Assembly: GCF_000014745.1 (NCBI RefSeq)
Contig: NC_008347.1
Coordinates: 1,116,001 to 1,180,000, forward strand
DNA length: 64,000 nucleotides
Source: Maricaulis maris MCS10
Lineage (GTDB): Bacteria > Pseudomonadota > Alphaproteobacteria > Caulobacterales > Maricaulaceae
Direction: 5' to 3'
Position numbers and translations under genes: made by a program. Below, in pieces: positions 55,949-63,561 of this stretch; position 1 is the first letter of the stretch; the number at the start of each line of letters is the position of its first letter. The notes below the pieces were generated by a model. It saw nothing but the letters and a program-made list of their open reading frames with translations. It made no database searches and was not told the origin of the DNA.

Positions 55949-56509
55949 TCACTGATCGTTTGCAACCTTCTGGGCGCCCAGACCCGTATCGACCCCGAGA
56001 CCGGGAAAAATGCGGTCGGGCAGTGCCGGTGGATGGATCTCGCGCAGTAATGTGCGGACGACCGGGCGACCCTTGAAGGCGTCGGTTGAGTCGAGTGGCT
56101 GGAACAGGCCCAGCGTCCGGTCGATGGTTCCCGATGGTCCGCGCAGGGGCAGGAAGGATATCTCGACGGGCAGTTGGTGCATGTCGAGGCTGGAGGCCCG
56201 GGCGATCAGCGAGGCCGGCGCCGAACCGGTAATCGACGCCTCGAGCACGGCCTGGACATGGGTGCGATCATGACCGCGCCACAGCGACAGGAAGTTCTGG
56301 TCGCGGAATTCGCGTTGATAGAGGTCGCACAGATGGGTGCCGGCGAGTCGGAATATGTGGTGTTGCGGATCGGCACGCCACAGGATGAAGACATAGCCCA
56401 GCAGCCGCGCAATGTCCTGGGGTTCGATATCGGCACGGTGCGGTGCGCCGCCGCCCTGGCGTCGGGTCTGCCAGTAGGCATGCAGGGCCTGTGATTGCGC
56501 ATGGCGCAT
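55949..56509 (-). CDS. PAS_5 (DUF1457) domain protein
   Basis: 186 aa from ATG 56509 (GGAG six bases upstream), four residues shorter than an earlier ATG. The PAS_5 pattern is seen: HAYWQTRRQGG, IARLLGYVFILWRADPQHHIFRLAGTHLCDLYQREF, then FLPLRGPSGTIDRTLGLFQPL. It has no output domain; such proteins are common in alphaproteobacteria and of unknown function. Next to a PilZ gene in the same direction. Confidence 0.85.
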   Translation of the reverse strand: MRHAQSQALHAYWQTRRQGGGAPHRADIEPQDIARLLGYVFILWRADPQHHIFRLAGTHLCDLYQREFRDQNFLSLWRGHDRTHVQAVLEASITGSAPASLIARASSLDMHQLPVEISFLPLRGPSGTIDRTLGLFQPLDSTDAFKGRPVVRTLLREIHPPALPDRIFPGLGVDTGLGAQKVANDQ

Positions 56510-56715
56510 GGATGTCTCCACTCATTCCGTCGGGTTGAGACGTGGCACACGGGCCGACGTTCATGCCTGTCCCGCTTCAAGATCGGGGCCATACCCCTGT
56601 GGCGGGAAAGCGGTCTGGCGGCATTCATCGGGTGCGCGAAATCGGCAAATGACGGCAAGCCCTCCAATTGGCCCTGCGTTTGCAAGACCGGGGGCAATAC
56701 GTAAGGAGCACGACC

Positions 56716-57612
56716 ATGCGCGTTTCAGCCCGGCACGCCTTTTTGATCCCAGCGACCGCTGCGTTCGCCCTGTTTGCTGCACCGGCTTCGGCCGGCGGTG
56801 GCGGCGGTGGCAGTGGCGGTGGCGACGGATGCTGTACACCGCCTCCGCCGCCCTCCTGCTGCACCCATGGCGGTGGTCACACGGTCAATGTCCCGAACAT
56901 CAATATCCATGGCGGCAACATCAATGTCGGCGTCAATGTCTCGACGCGGGTCAATGTGAATACCAATGTCAATGTCAACGCGTCGGCCAACGCCAATGCC
57001 GGGGCCGGCGCAAGTGCGGGCGCGGGTGCTGTGACCTTCATCGGTGGTGGCTCCTACACACCGATGACGACAGCGCCGGCCGCGACCGCGATTACCGGGC
57101 TGAATGTCGTCGGTGTCGAGGAAGAGACCGAGTACGAATATTACGAGGAAGAGCGCACCCGTTGGGTCGAGGAATGGCGGGTTGTCCGGTCTGTCTGCGT
57201 GGACGACAACGGCACACCGCACCCGGCCTCGCGTGTCGATGCGGATGATCGCGTCGGCACCACGTATGACGGTGAAATTTTCCGCTGCATGGCCGGTACG
57301 GCGATGCAGACCACGATCGGTTGGGTCCTGGATGGAGTCTACAACTGGGACGACGCGCCCACCATCATGTGCCGCAAGGGCGAGGCTCTGCGCCATACAG
57401 CCGGCGGCAATCTTCGTTGCGAAACCCAGATCCCGCGCCGCAATTGCAATGAACGCTCGCTCCTGCGCATGCACGGGCCCGGTGTGAAAATGGTCTTCAT
57501 GCGCCGCGAGGAACGCTACACCGAACGGATGCAACGCGAGGTCTCGCGTGAAAGCCGCCAGACGGTCTCCATGACGCTCATGCTGGACGGCGGCGTCGGC
57601 GGTTATCGCTAA
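56716..57612 (+). CDS. secreted Gly/Asn/Val-rich hypothetical protein
   Basis: 298 aa from ATG 56716 with AAGGAG upstream. Signal peptide (LIPATAAFALFAAPASAG), then GGGGGGSGGG, two CC-containing Pro-rich segments, and a repetitive stretch of Asn-Val and Asn-Ala units (about residues 57-100). The C-terminal half has acidic EEETEYEYYEEE, a Cys-containing domain of roughly 150 residues (VRSVCVDDNG, FRCMAGT, IMCRKGEAL, LRCETQI, RRNCNERS) and a charged end. I recognise no family. Exported, cell-surface or matrix role is plausible, given the hfa operon 4 kb away. Terminator at 57644-57677. Confidence 0.75.
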   Translation: MRVSARHAFLIPATAAFALFAAPASAGGGGGGSGGGDGCCTPPPPPSCCTHGGGHTVNVPNINIHGGNINVGVNVSTRVNVNTNVNVNASANANAGAGASAGAGAVTFIGGGSYTPMTTAPAATAITGLNVVGVEEETEYEYYEEERTRWVEEWRVVRSVCVDDNGTPHPASRVDADDRVGTTYDGEIFRCMAGTAMQTTIGWVLDGVYNWDDAPTIMCRKGEALRHTAGGNLRCETQIPRRNCNERSLLRMHGPGVKMVFMRREERYTERMQREVSRESRQTVSMTLMLDGGVGGYR

Positions 57613-57643
57613 TCAGACTTTCAAGACATCATCATCCACTGAC

Positions 57644-57677
57644 TGCCCCGGCCTGGTTTCAGGTCGGGGCATTTTTT
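57644..57677 (+). terminator. intrinsic terminator
   Basis: TGCCCCGGCCTG / CAGGTCGGGGCA with a GTTT loop, followed by TTTTTT. It ends the Gly/Asn-rich gene transcript just before the repeat copy at 57690. Confidence 0.9.
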
Positions 57678-57689
57678 GTGTCCCCAAGC

Positions 57690-58165
57690 GCCAATGTCGC
57701 CACGGCGCTTGCGCCTGGCGTTTTGGATGGGAGGGGAACGGGATGTCGGCCAATGCCGTCAACCGGTTTGATTTGAAAAACGTGACATCGCCGACATCCC
57801 GTTCGCGGAGATTTCCCGGACGCTCTCGCCCCCGATTCCAATGCGTCAGGTACTGAGGGTCGGTCGTTTAGTGCCCCTGGACCTGATCACACGCCCTGCC
57901 GGAGCTATGGATTGTCACATCCAAAGCGCGGACAGGCTCCGCAAGTTCCCGGGCACAAGTGACTGAGCTCGCGCCTCCCGTCCCGAAAACCGAGGGCAGT
58001 CTCCCATGGGTCAAATGGGGGGAGGATAAGTTTCCTGAATTTTATGCTGTGTGATGCGTTCCCTCTCCCCGGGGAGAGGGCCAGGGTGAGGGGTAAATCC
58101 CGGTGACCGCAGGAATTTCCCCCCTCATCCGCGCTACGCGCACCTTCTCCCTCGGGAGAAGGAAA
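57690..58165. repeat. long dispersed repeat, copy B (inverted relative to copy A)
   Basis: Reverse complement of this segment aligns along its whole length with 26825-27300: the same modules in the same order, with scattered substitutions and one variable spacer. It includes the inverted repeat GAACGGGATGTCGGC / GCCGACATCCCGTTC (57736-57810 region) and the CCCTCTCCCCGGGGAGAGGG hairpin. No gene is convincing in it. It lies between a terminator and the next gene's repeats. Confidence 0.9.
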
Positions 58166-58198
58166 GTGGTGCAGGACGGGGATAAAGGCACAAAAATC

Positions 58199-58332
58199 TT
58201 GTCATCCCGGCCGAATGGCCTGTGTGCGCAGGCGGCAGAGCCGCGACCTGTACGCGCCGCTATCGGCTGCTCCGGGCTTATGGGTCCCGGGTCTTCGCCC
58301 TGATCAAGTCAGGGCTCCGCCCGGGATGACAA
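58199..58332. repeat. element with 12-bp perfect inverted ends
   Basis: TTGTCATCCCGG (58199-58210) is exactly inverted as CCGGGATGACAA (58321-58332). The 134-base unit also holds GGCCGAATGGCC and GTCCCGGGTCTTCGCCCTGATCAAGTCAGGGC inner structures. A similar TTGTCATCCCC start is at 21063. Fits a widespread short interspersed element of this clade. Confidence 0.7.
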
Positions 58333-58435
58333 AACTGAGGCGAGGTGACCTGGTTAGCCCCGCTCAATCTGCCACCAAAAACAACCGCAGAACGGACAAT
58401 CACGCTCGGGATCAATCCCCGCTATTGCGCCCGTC
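58333..58435. other. remaining intergenic bases before the alginate-export gene stop
   Basis: Between the 134-base inverted-end element and the stop codon at 58436 I see no gene, promoter or obvious hairpin. Confidence 0.5.
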
Positions 58436-59854
58436 TCAGAATGTGAATGTCGCCTGGGCGTAGCCGAACACTGTCCGGTCGGGGGCCGGGCTGCCGGGCG
58501 CGTTGTCGGCAAATCCGCCGGGCAGGAGGATGGAGGCGCCGAGTTCCAGTTCGAGACCGTCGATCAGGCCGCGATAGCGGACGCGGCTGTCCAGGGTGTG
58601 ACCGATGAAACGTCCCGATTGGCCGCTTTCATCGCGCAGGCCGGCGATCACCCAGCTGTCTCGTGCGCTGTCGAGCGAGGCGGCAGACCAGGCCAGCCGG
58701 CCGTCCCAATCCGGGCTGGGTGCCAGTTCCAACCGCATGCCGGGCGCGTTGAGATTGGCCGGCGTGAGCGGCCCATGCAGGCTGGTATTGTTGAGATCGG
58801 TGCGGCGGGAACCGAACAGGCGTTCATACTGATCGAAGCGCCCGTCATTCGGGTCGTCATCACCGCTGGCCCAATAATACTCCAACGCCAGGCGCGGCTT
58901 CCAAGCATGCTCGAATGTGTAGCCAAGCGCCGCGAAGACCATGCCGGCGCTGACGTCCAGATTGGTGGTGTCGCTCGCGGCGCTGCCGGCCCGACGGCGC
59001 CCGAACCGCCAGGCCGCTTCAAGATCGAGATCCACCTGTCCGGTAGCCGGTGCGCGATGCAGGCGAAAGCCTGGCGTGACGTAGTGGCGATTCGGGGTCG
59101 GCGTGGCGTCGGTGTCGCGTTCCTCCAGACCGTAGACGAAGAGGTCGCCAGACAAGCCGGGCCAGAAATCCGGAATCAGGTCGGGGCGTTGGTAGTGGAC
59201 GGCCCAGATGGTGCGGTTCCATTCTTCTTCATCGCCTGACATCTGATTGTCGCCGATCGCGGCGCGGTCCCCCGGGTGCCGCCCCACCGGGGCCAGCATC
59301 AGGGCGTGGAATTGGTCGCCGCGCGCGCTGGTCGCCGAGTAATAGGCGCCGGTATAGCTCTTGATCACATTGGCATAGCTGATCCGTTCGATCTGGCGTT
59401 TCGAGCCGATACTGACGGTCTGCCGACCCAGGGTGAGGCGGGCGTCGGACCCGTCCCCGAAAACGGACGGGGCGTCGACACGGACATAGGCCTGCAAGAT
59501 GTCGAGCGGATTGACGGTCCCGGTGCTGAGCGGAGTTCCGATATCGTCGAAATAGGCACGGCTGTCCTGCAGCTCGATGCCGAAGCGCGCGACCGGGGTT
59601 GTCAGGCGGGCGTGAAGGAGGGTGCGCAGGAAGAGTGCCTGGTCGGAACCGGTGCGACCGGCGCGAAACTGGCCGTTGAGGCTTTCATAGCGGGCGCGGG
59701 TTTCGCCGGAGAGGTCGAACCGGAAATCGGTTGATGTGTCGGTCTGGGCCCGTGCGCCGGCGGCAGCTGCCATGAAGGCCGCGATGATCGCCAGCAGCCG
59801 GGCAGGGCCGGTGAACACACCGGTTTTCAGCTTGGATACGCAGAAACGCTTCAT
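58436..59854 (-). CDS. alginate export family outer-membrane porin
   Basis: 472 aa with a signal peptide (LLAIIAAFMAAAAGARAQ). The body matches the alginate_exp (AlgE-like) beta-barrel family: LSGETRARYESLNGQFRAG, LTLGRQTVSIGSKRQIER, and the final TVFGYAQATFTF with a C-terminal Phe for BAM insertion. Often used for export of, or passage of, small or sugar molecules; substrate unknown. It is divergent from an ArsR-type regulator with a matching operator in between. Confidence 0.88.
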   Translation of the reverse strand: MKRFCVSKLKTGVFTGPARLLAIIAAFMAAAAGARAQTDTSTDFRFDLSGETRARYESLNGQFRAGRTGSDQALFLRTLLHARLTTPVARFGIELQDSRAYFDDIGTPLSTGTVNPLDILQAYVRVDAPSVFGDGSDARLTLGRQTVSIGSKRQIERISYANVIKSYTGAYYSATSARGDQFHALMLAPVGRHPGDRAAIGDNQMSGDEEEWNRTIWAVHYQRPDLIPDFWPGLSGDLFVYGLEERDTDATPTPNRHYVTPGFRLHRAPATGQVDLDLEAAWRFGRRRAGSAASDTTNLDVSAGMVFAALGYTFEHAWKPRLALEYYWASGDDDPNDGRFDQYERLFGSRRTDLNNTSLHGPLTPANLNAPGMRLELAPSPDWDGRLAWSAASLDSARDSWVIAGLRDESGQSGRFIGHTLDSRVRYRGLIDGLELELGASILLPGGFADNAPGSPAPDRTVFGYAQATFTF

Positions 59855-59922
59855 GACTCTTCCCGATTTTCACGCAAGATTGGATGATTGCACCACAGGC
59901 GCTTGCCGCTTAGCGTGCCCGG

Positions 59923-59946
59923 TTCAATGATTCAAGAATAATTGAA
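59923..59946. promoter_or_regulatory. operator 1 (TTCAAT-N12-ATTGAA)
   Basis: TTCAAT at 59923 and ATTGAA at 59941 are exact inverted halves separated by 12 bases, located between the porin gene (68 bases from its start) and the regulator gene (11 bases before its start). The same motif with identical spacing recurs at 60292-60315. Position and shape are those of an ArsR/SmtB operator. Confidence 0.75.
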
Positions 59947-59957
59947 GTGACAATATA

Positions 59958-60290
59958 ATGAACGACCACGACGCGGCGACCCGGCTTTCCACCCTCGCGC
60001 ATGATGTCCGTTTGCGCGTGTTCCGGACGGTGATGTCGGCGGGCCCCGCGGGCATGCCGGCCAGCAAGATCGCTGATGCCGTCGAGATCTCGCGCAATAA
60101 CCTGTCCGCCCACCTCAATATCTTCCTCCAGGCCGGTTTGATGGATGTCGAACCCTCGGGGCGGCAACGCATCTATCGGATCAATCTGACGGCCGTGTCG
60201 GACACGATCGGCTATCTGGTCGCTGATTGTTGCCAAGGGCATCCCGAGGTTTGTGATGCGCTGGGCAAGCATTTGCGGACGTCTTGTTGA
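59958..60290 (+). CDS. ArsR/SmtB family transcriptional regulator
   Basis: 110 aa. Winged helix-turn-helix of the ArsR family: LSTLAHDVRLRVFRTVMSAGPAGMPASKIADAVEISRNNLSAHLNIFLQAGLMDVEPSGRQRIYRI. Cys at ADCCQGHPEVC near the C-terminus could bind metal or sense redox, though the classic CxC metal site in the recognition helix is absent. Divergent from the porin gene; operator on both sides. Confidence 0.92.
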   Translation: MNDHDAATRLSTLAHDVRLRVFRTVMSAGPAGMPASKIADAVEISRNNLSAHLNIFLQAGLMDVEPSGRQRIYRINLTAVSDTIGYLVADCCQGHPEVCDALGKHLRTSC

Positions 60291-60291
60291 T

Positions 60292-60315
60292 TCAATTATA
60301 CATGAATCATTGAAT
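60292..60315. promoter_or_regulatory. operator 2 (TTCAAT-N12-ATTGAA)
   Basis: Exact copy of the operator-1 half sites and spacing (TTCAAT at 60292, ATTGAA at 60310). It begins 2 bases after the regulator stop and lies 54 bases before the small secreted protein gene, so it probably controls that gene. Confidence 0.75.
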
Positions 60316-60368
60316 TTAATTCCGGCCATCGGCATATTCATTCCCGCCATCACCAATGGGAGGAATGA

Positions 60369-60734
60369 ATGGCTATTTTGGGAATTATCGCAGCGCTGGT
60401 GACCCTGCAGGCTGGTGCGAGCGTCGAGCCTGCCGGGGCCGACATCAATATCCGGATCATCGGTCGTGGCACCGTGGAATGCGCGATCATGACGACCGAT
60501 GGCAACGCCACCCGGCGCGCCCGGGCGCGGGCCTCGGCGTATGACGCCATCCGCGTGGACGACGCGCTCAGTGCCGCTTGCACCTATGGCGTGTCGGACG
60601 GTGGCGAACTGATTATCCGTTTCATCGAAACAGACGGGTTTGCCTGCCCGTTCGACGCCGGCATCGATGAGGAGAGTTGCAGCACGACTATCGACGGTCC
60701 CGCCGAAGGGGCATTCGAACTCGTCGCCAACTGA
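60369..60734 (+). CDS. small secreted Cys-containing protein, operator-linked
   Basis: 121 aa with a short signal peptide (LGIIAALVTLQAGASVEPAG). Mature part has four Cys (VECAIM, SAACTY, FACPFD, ESCSTT), probably two disulfides, and no recognised domain. It stands directly downstream of operator 2 and of the ArsR gene, and is closed off by the minus-strand terminator at 60763-60801. Likely under the same regulator. Confidence 0.65.
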   Translation: MAILGIIAALVTLQAGASVEPAGADINIRIIGRGTVECAIMTTDGNATRRARARASAYDAIRVDDALSAACTYGVSDGGELIIRFIETDGFACPFDAGIDEESCSTTIDGPAEGAFELVAN

Positions 60735-60762
60735 GCACCGGCGGGCCGCCACGTTCAATCCA

Positions 60763-60801
60763 GAAAAAAAAAGCCCCGGTCGCACAACACGCGACCGGGG
60801 C
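60763..60801 (-). terminator. intrinsic terminator after hfaD
   Basis: Reading the minus strand, GCCCCGGTCGC (60801-60791) pairs with GCGACCGGGGC (60783-60773), followed by a run of T (A 60763-60772 on the plus strand). 28 bases past the hfaD stop. Confidence 0.9.
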
Positions 60802-60828
60802 AGGGTTTCCCAAGGCTATGGGATTTCG

Positions 60829-62067
60829 TTAGTTACCCGCGTGCGGGTTCACTGTCTGGTAGGTGGCGGAATTACCGATCGCGGTGGCCGCGCCGGACAG
60901 GATCCCACCCGTATTCATGCTGCCGGTCACAAAGGAGCTGACCGCAGCATTATTGGTCTGGTTGGTATTGCCCCAGGCGGTGACCGGACATTCCGAACAG
61001 ACATAGGTCGTGGCGGCATTGCCGAAGGCGGTCGCCGAGACCAGGGCCGAACCGCCGGCATCGCCGCCCAGGTTGGCCCGTGCGATGACGGCGCCATTAT
61101 TGGTCTGGTCAAGGCCCATGAAAGCGTCCGCGCCGATATTGGAGATGATGGCGGAATTGCCCACGCCTTCGGCCGAGACGCTCAGCACATCGGCGTCGAA
61201 ATTGCCGACCAGGATTTCCGATTCAGCGGTGACCGCGCCGTCATTGTCCTGCTCGCCCTGGATATGGGCATAGCCGTTTTCGTTTTGCATCCACACCGAG
61301 TTGCCGTTCGCGGACGAGACAACGGTCTGCGTGCGCGCCGTGCCGCCGGCGTCCGTGCGGGCGCGGGCCGTGACAGCGCCGCGATTGTCCTGGTCAACAT
61401 CGACGACTTGCGACGGGCTATTGTAATAGCCCTCCAGCTGCGCCGAATTGCCGTTCGCTGCACCGAGTACGTTCGCCGCATAGCCCAGCCCGCCATCGGG
61501 GGCGAGGACATAGCCGTCGGCGCTCACATCGGCACCTGAATCCTGGCGCAGGGCGAGATTGGTGTCGCTGCCATAACTCGTGCCCTGAAAGGCATTTGCC
61601 GAGGCCGTCGCCGAGGTGATCGAGGAGATGGCATAGCTGCCGACTTCCAGGCGAGCGGTTGCCGAGACGGTCGAACCGTCCAGCGCCGTCTGGTTGATTT
61701 GCGCGTCCATGCCATTGTCATTGATCACGCTGGCCGAATTGCCCATCGCCGAAGCGGTGGTGATGGCTGCGCCGTCTATGATCGTGGCACGCGTTTCCGC
61801 GCGGGCATCGACCGAACCGGAGAAGGTCTGGTCAGACTGGATATCATGCCGCTCCACCACATCCACGGTCAGCGCGTTGGCGGCGCCAATGGCGGACTGG
61901 GATACGGAATTGGCCTGATCGGTTTCACCCTCCGTCACGACCGTGATCGCGGCGTCCAGATTGACCTGGCCGTTCAGGATCTCAGTCGTATCGTCCGCGA
62001 AGATAGGAGCGCACGTGATCGTCGCGGCGCTCATGCCCGCGATCAACATTGCTGCGCGCTTGGACAT
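60829..62067 (-). CDS. hfaD: holdfast anchor protein HfaD-like, repetitive
   Basis: 412 aa from ATG 62067 (GGGAG upstream). Signal peptide (AAMLIAGMSAATITCAPIFA), then an extended low-complexity body with recurring short units ending in ...GNSA or ...NNGAV (for example SAMGNSASVIND, GAANGNSAQLEG, SSANGNSVWMQN, TNNGAVIARANLG, TAIGNSATYQT). This resembles curli-like or HfaD surface proteins. It follows hfaB, overlapping it by 86 bases. HfaD anchors the holdfast to the cell in Caulobacter. The symbol is by order and style. Confidence 0.8.
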   Translation of the reverse strand: MSKRAAMLIAGMSAATITCAPIFADDTTEILNGQVNLDAAITVVTEGETDQANSVSQSAIGAANALTVDVVERHDIQSDQTFSGSVDARAETRATIIDGAAITTASAMGNSASVINDNGMDAQINQTALDGSTVSATARLEVGSYAISSITSATASANAFQGTSYGSDTNLALRQDSGADVSADGYVLAPDGGLGYAANVLGAANGNSAQLEGYYNSPSQVVDVDQDNRGAVTARARTDAGGTARTQTVVSSANGNSVWMQNENGYAHIQGEQDNDGAVTAESEILVGNFDADVLSVSAEGVGNSAIISNIGADAFMGLDQTNNGAVIARANLGGDAGGSALVSATAFGNAATTYVCSECPVTAWGNTNQTNNAAVSSFVTGSMNTGGILSGAATAIGNSATYQTVNPHAGN

Positions 62068-62986
62068 TGGAGGTCTCCCGTTGACCGTAGGTGTGGGTGG
62101 CGTTGACGCCGCCGGTAACATTGGTGTGGCCGTCAGTGCTGCCGCCGATCGGATCGGCATAGATGCAGGCTGCAGCCGGATCGACGCCATACATTTGCGC
62201 CGAGATTTCCAGCACGGCGCGTTCGATCACCGAACGCACGGCCAGCTGGACCGGCTCGAGCGAGCGACCACCGCCGGAAATATCGATCACCGCGTCATCC
62301 CAGAAGGCGAATACGCCGGCAGAGATTTCACGGCCGACAATCTGTTTCTGGTAGGAAATGACGTCGACGGTCTCCATCGTGCGCGTCTCGTTGAGGCGCA
62401 GGTCGAGGCCGATATTCATCACCCACATGCGGCGATTGAAGACGCCGGTCGGATCGCTGTCGATCCGGTCGCCGCCCAGGACGTCGATGCCCGAGGAGCG
62501 GATATTGTAGTTGAGCTCGGTAATGCCGCCGACCAGATGATAGTCGGAGCCGGGCAGGGAGGCGGCGTGGATCTGGCGCTGGGTACCATTATCGCCGATC
62601 AGCGAATTATTGGCGTAGCGCAGCTCGAGCTCCGACACCGATGTGTCAAAACGCTCCACCAGGCGAACACCTGCCTTGGCAAAGGCCGAGATCGCCATCA
62701 GGGACGCGCCCTGGGTGACCGCGGCTCCGCCTTCCAGTGAGGCCCGGCCGGTATAATCCGCCAGCCGTCCGACAGCGATGCGGGGCGATTGCAGATTATG
62801 CTGGCGGGCATAATTGGCGAGGCAGACCAGCGCCTCGGAATAGGGCGTCGGATTGGCGGTGACCGGCGCGCCGCCGATTGGCGTCGCATAATTACCGTCG
62901 GCCCCACCTGTGCGGGCCGTCGTGGCACAACCGGTCAGCGCCAGCGCGCTGACGAGTGTCGCCATCAATAGCTTAGTCTTGATCAT
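61982..62986 (-). CDS. hfaB: holdfast anchor protein HfaB (CsgG-like lipoprotein)
   Basis: 334 aa. Lipobox LALTGC at about residues 15-20. The body is CsgG-related: IAVGRLADYTGR, LMAISAFAKAGVRLVERFDTSVSELELRYANN, HLVGGITELNYNIRSSGID, VDVISYQKQIVGREISAGVF. CsgG-type lipoproteins form the outer-membrane secretion channel for curli; HfaB does so for HfaA and HfaD in holdfast anchoring. It overlaps hfaA by 14 bases and hfaD by 86 bases, so the three are one operon. Confidence 0.9.
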   Translation of the reverse strand: MIKTKLLMATLVSALALTGCATTARTGGADGNYATPIGGAPVTANPTPYSEALVCLANYARQHNLQSPRIAVGRLADYTGRASLEGGAAVTQGASLMAISAFAKAGVRLVERFDTSVSELELRYANNSLIGDNGTQRQIHAASLPGSDYHLVGGITELNYNIRSSGIDVLGGDRIDSDPTGVFNRRMWVMNIGLDLRLNETRTMETVDVISYQKQIVGREISAGVFAFWDDAVIDISGGGRSLEPVQLAVRSVIERAVLEISAQMYGVDPAAACIYADPIGGSTDGHTNVTGGVNATHTYGQRETSNVQARSNVDRGHERRDDHVRSYLRGRYD

Positions 62987-63404
62987 TGTCCGTACTCACA
63001 TTGCCTTGGGCCGTCGCGCTGGCGTTGATGTCGCCATTATTGATTTGGGTGGAATTCACGATGACCGTGTTCCACTGGCCGCTCACATTGACGTTGAGCT
63101 GGTTGCCGATAGCGGAGGCGTTTGCGCCGACGCCGCCACTGCCAAACAGGCCGACCTGGGTGGAAACCCCGACACCGGTCTGGATGATTCCGTCGATGAT
63201 CACGCGATTGCCGGCGCTTGAGCGCGCTGCGGCGCCGGCGCTGGCGGTGGCACCCGACCAGGGCTGGCTGGCCTGGGCCGATGTGCCGCCATAGGGCTGC
63301 TCCCAACCGGCCGTGGTCTGGACCTGCTGAGCCTGGGCCGCGGCACTGATGGCTGCGAGGGCAAGAGCGGCACCGACAACGGTGGGGAAGCTGCGCGTTT
63401 TCAT
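62973..63404 (-). CDS. hfaA: holdfast anchor protein HfaA (CsgA/curli-like)
   Basis: 143 aa from ATG 63404 (AGAGGA upstream); signal peptide (VVGAALALAAISAAAQAQ). Body rich in Gly, Ser, Asn with curli-like turns: IQTGVGVSTQVGLFGSGGVGANASAIGNQLNVNVSGQW and NNGDINASATAQGN. Fits HfaA, the polymerising surface component. Order hfaA-hfaB-hfaD is as in Caulobacter crescentus. Confidence 0.88.
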   Translation of the reverse strand: MKTRSFPTVVGAALALAAISAAAQAQQVQTTAGWEQPYGGTSAQASQPWSGATASAGAAARSSAGNRVIIDGIIQTGVGVSTQVGLFGSGGVGANASAIGNQLNVNVSGQWNTVIVNSTQINNGDINASATAQGNVSTDNDQD

Positions 63405-63561
63405 TGTGTCATGTCCTCTACGACGCGATTTTCTGTGTCCGGAGTTGCAACGCGCATGCCAAAGGGTGTGCCGTGCTAAAGCCGTTCCCCTGTTGGGGGA
63501 ATCGTGTCGCCCTTGATCGGGCAATGCCTGATTGGGGCAATGTGAAACGGGAGTGGACGCC

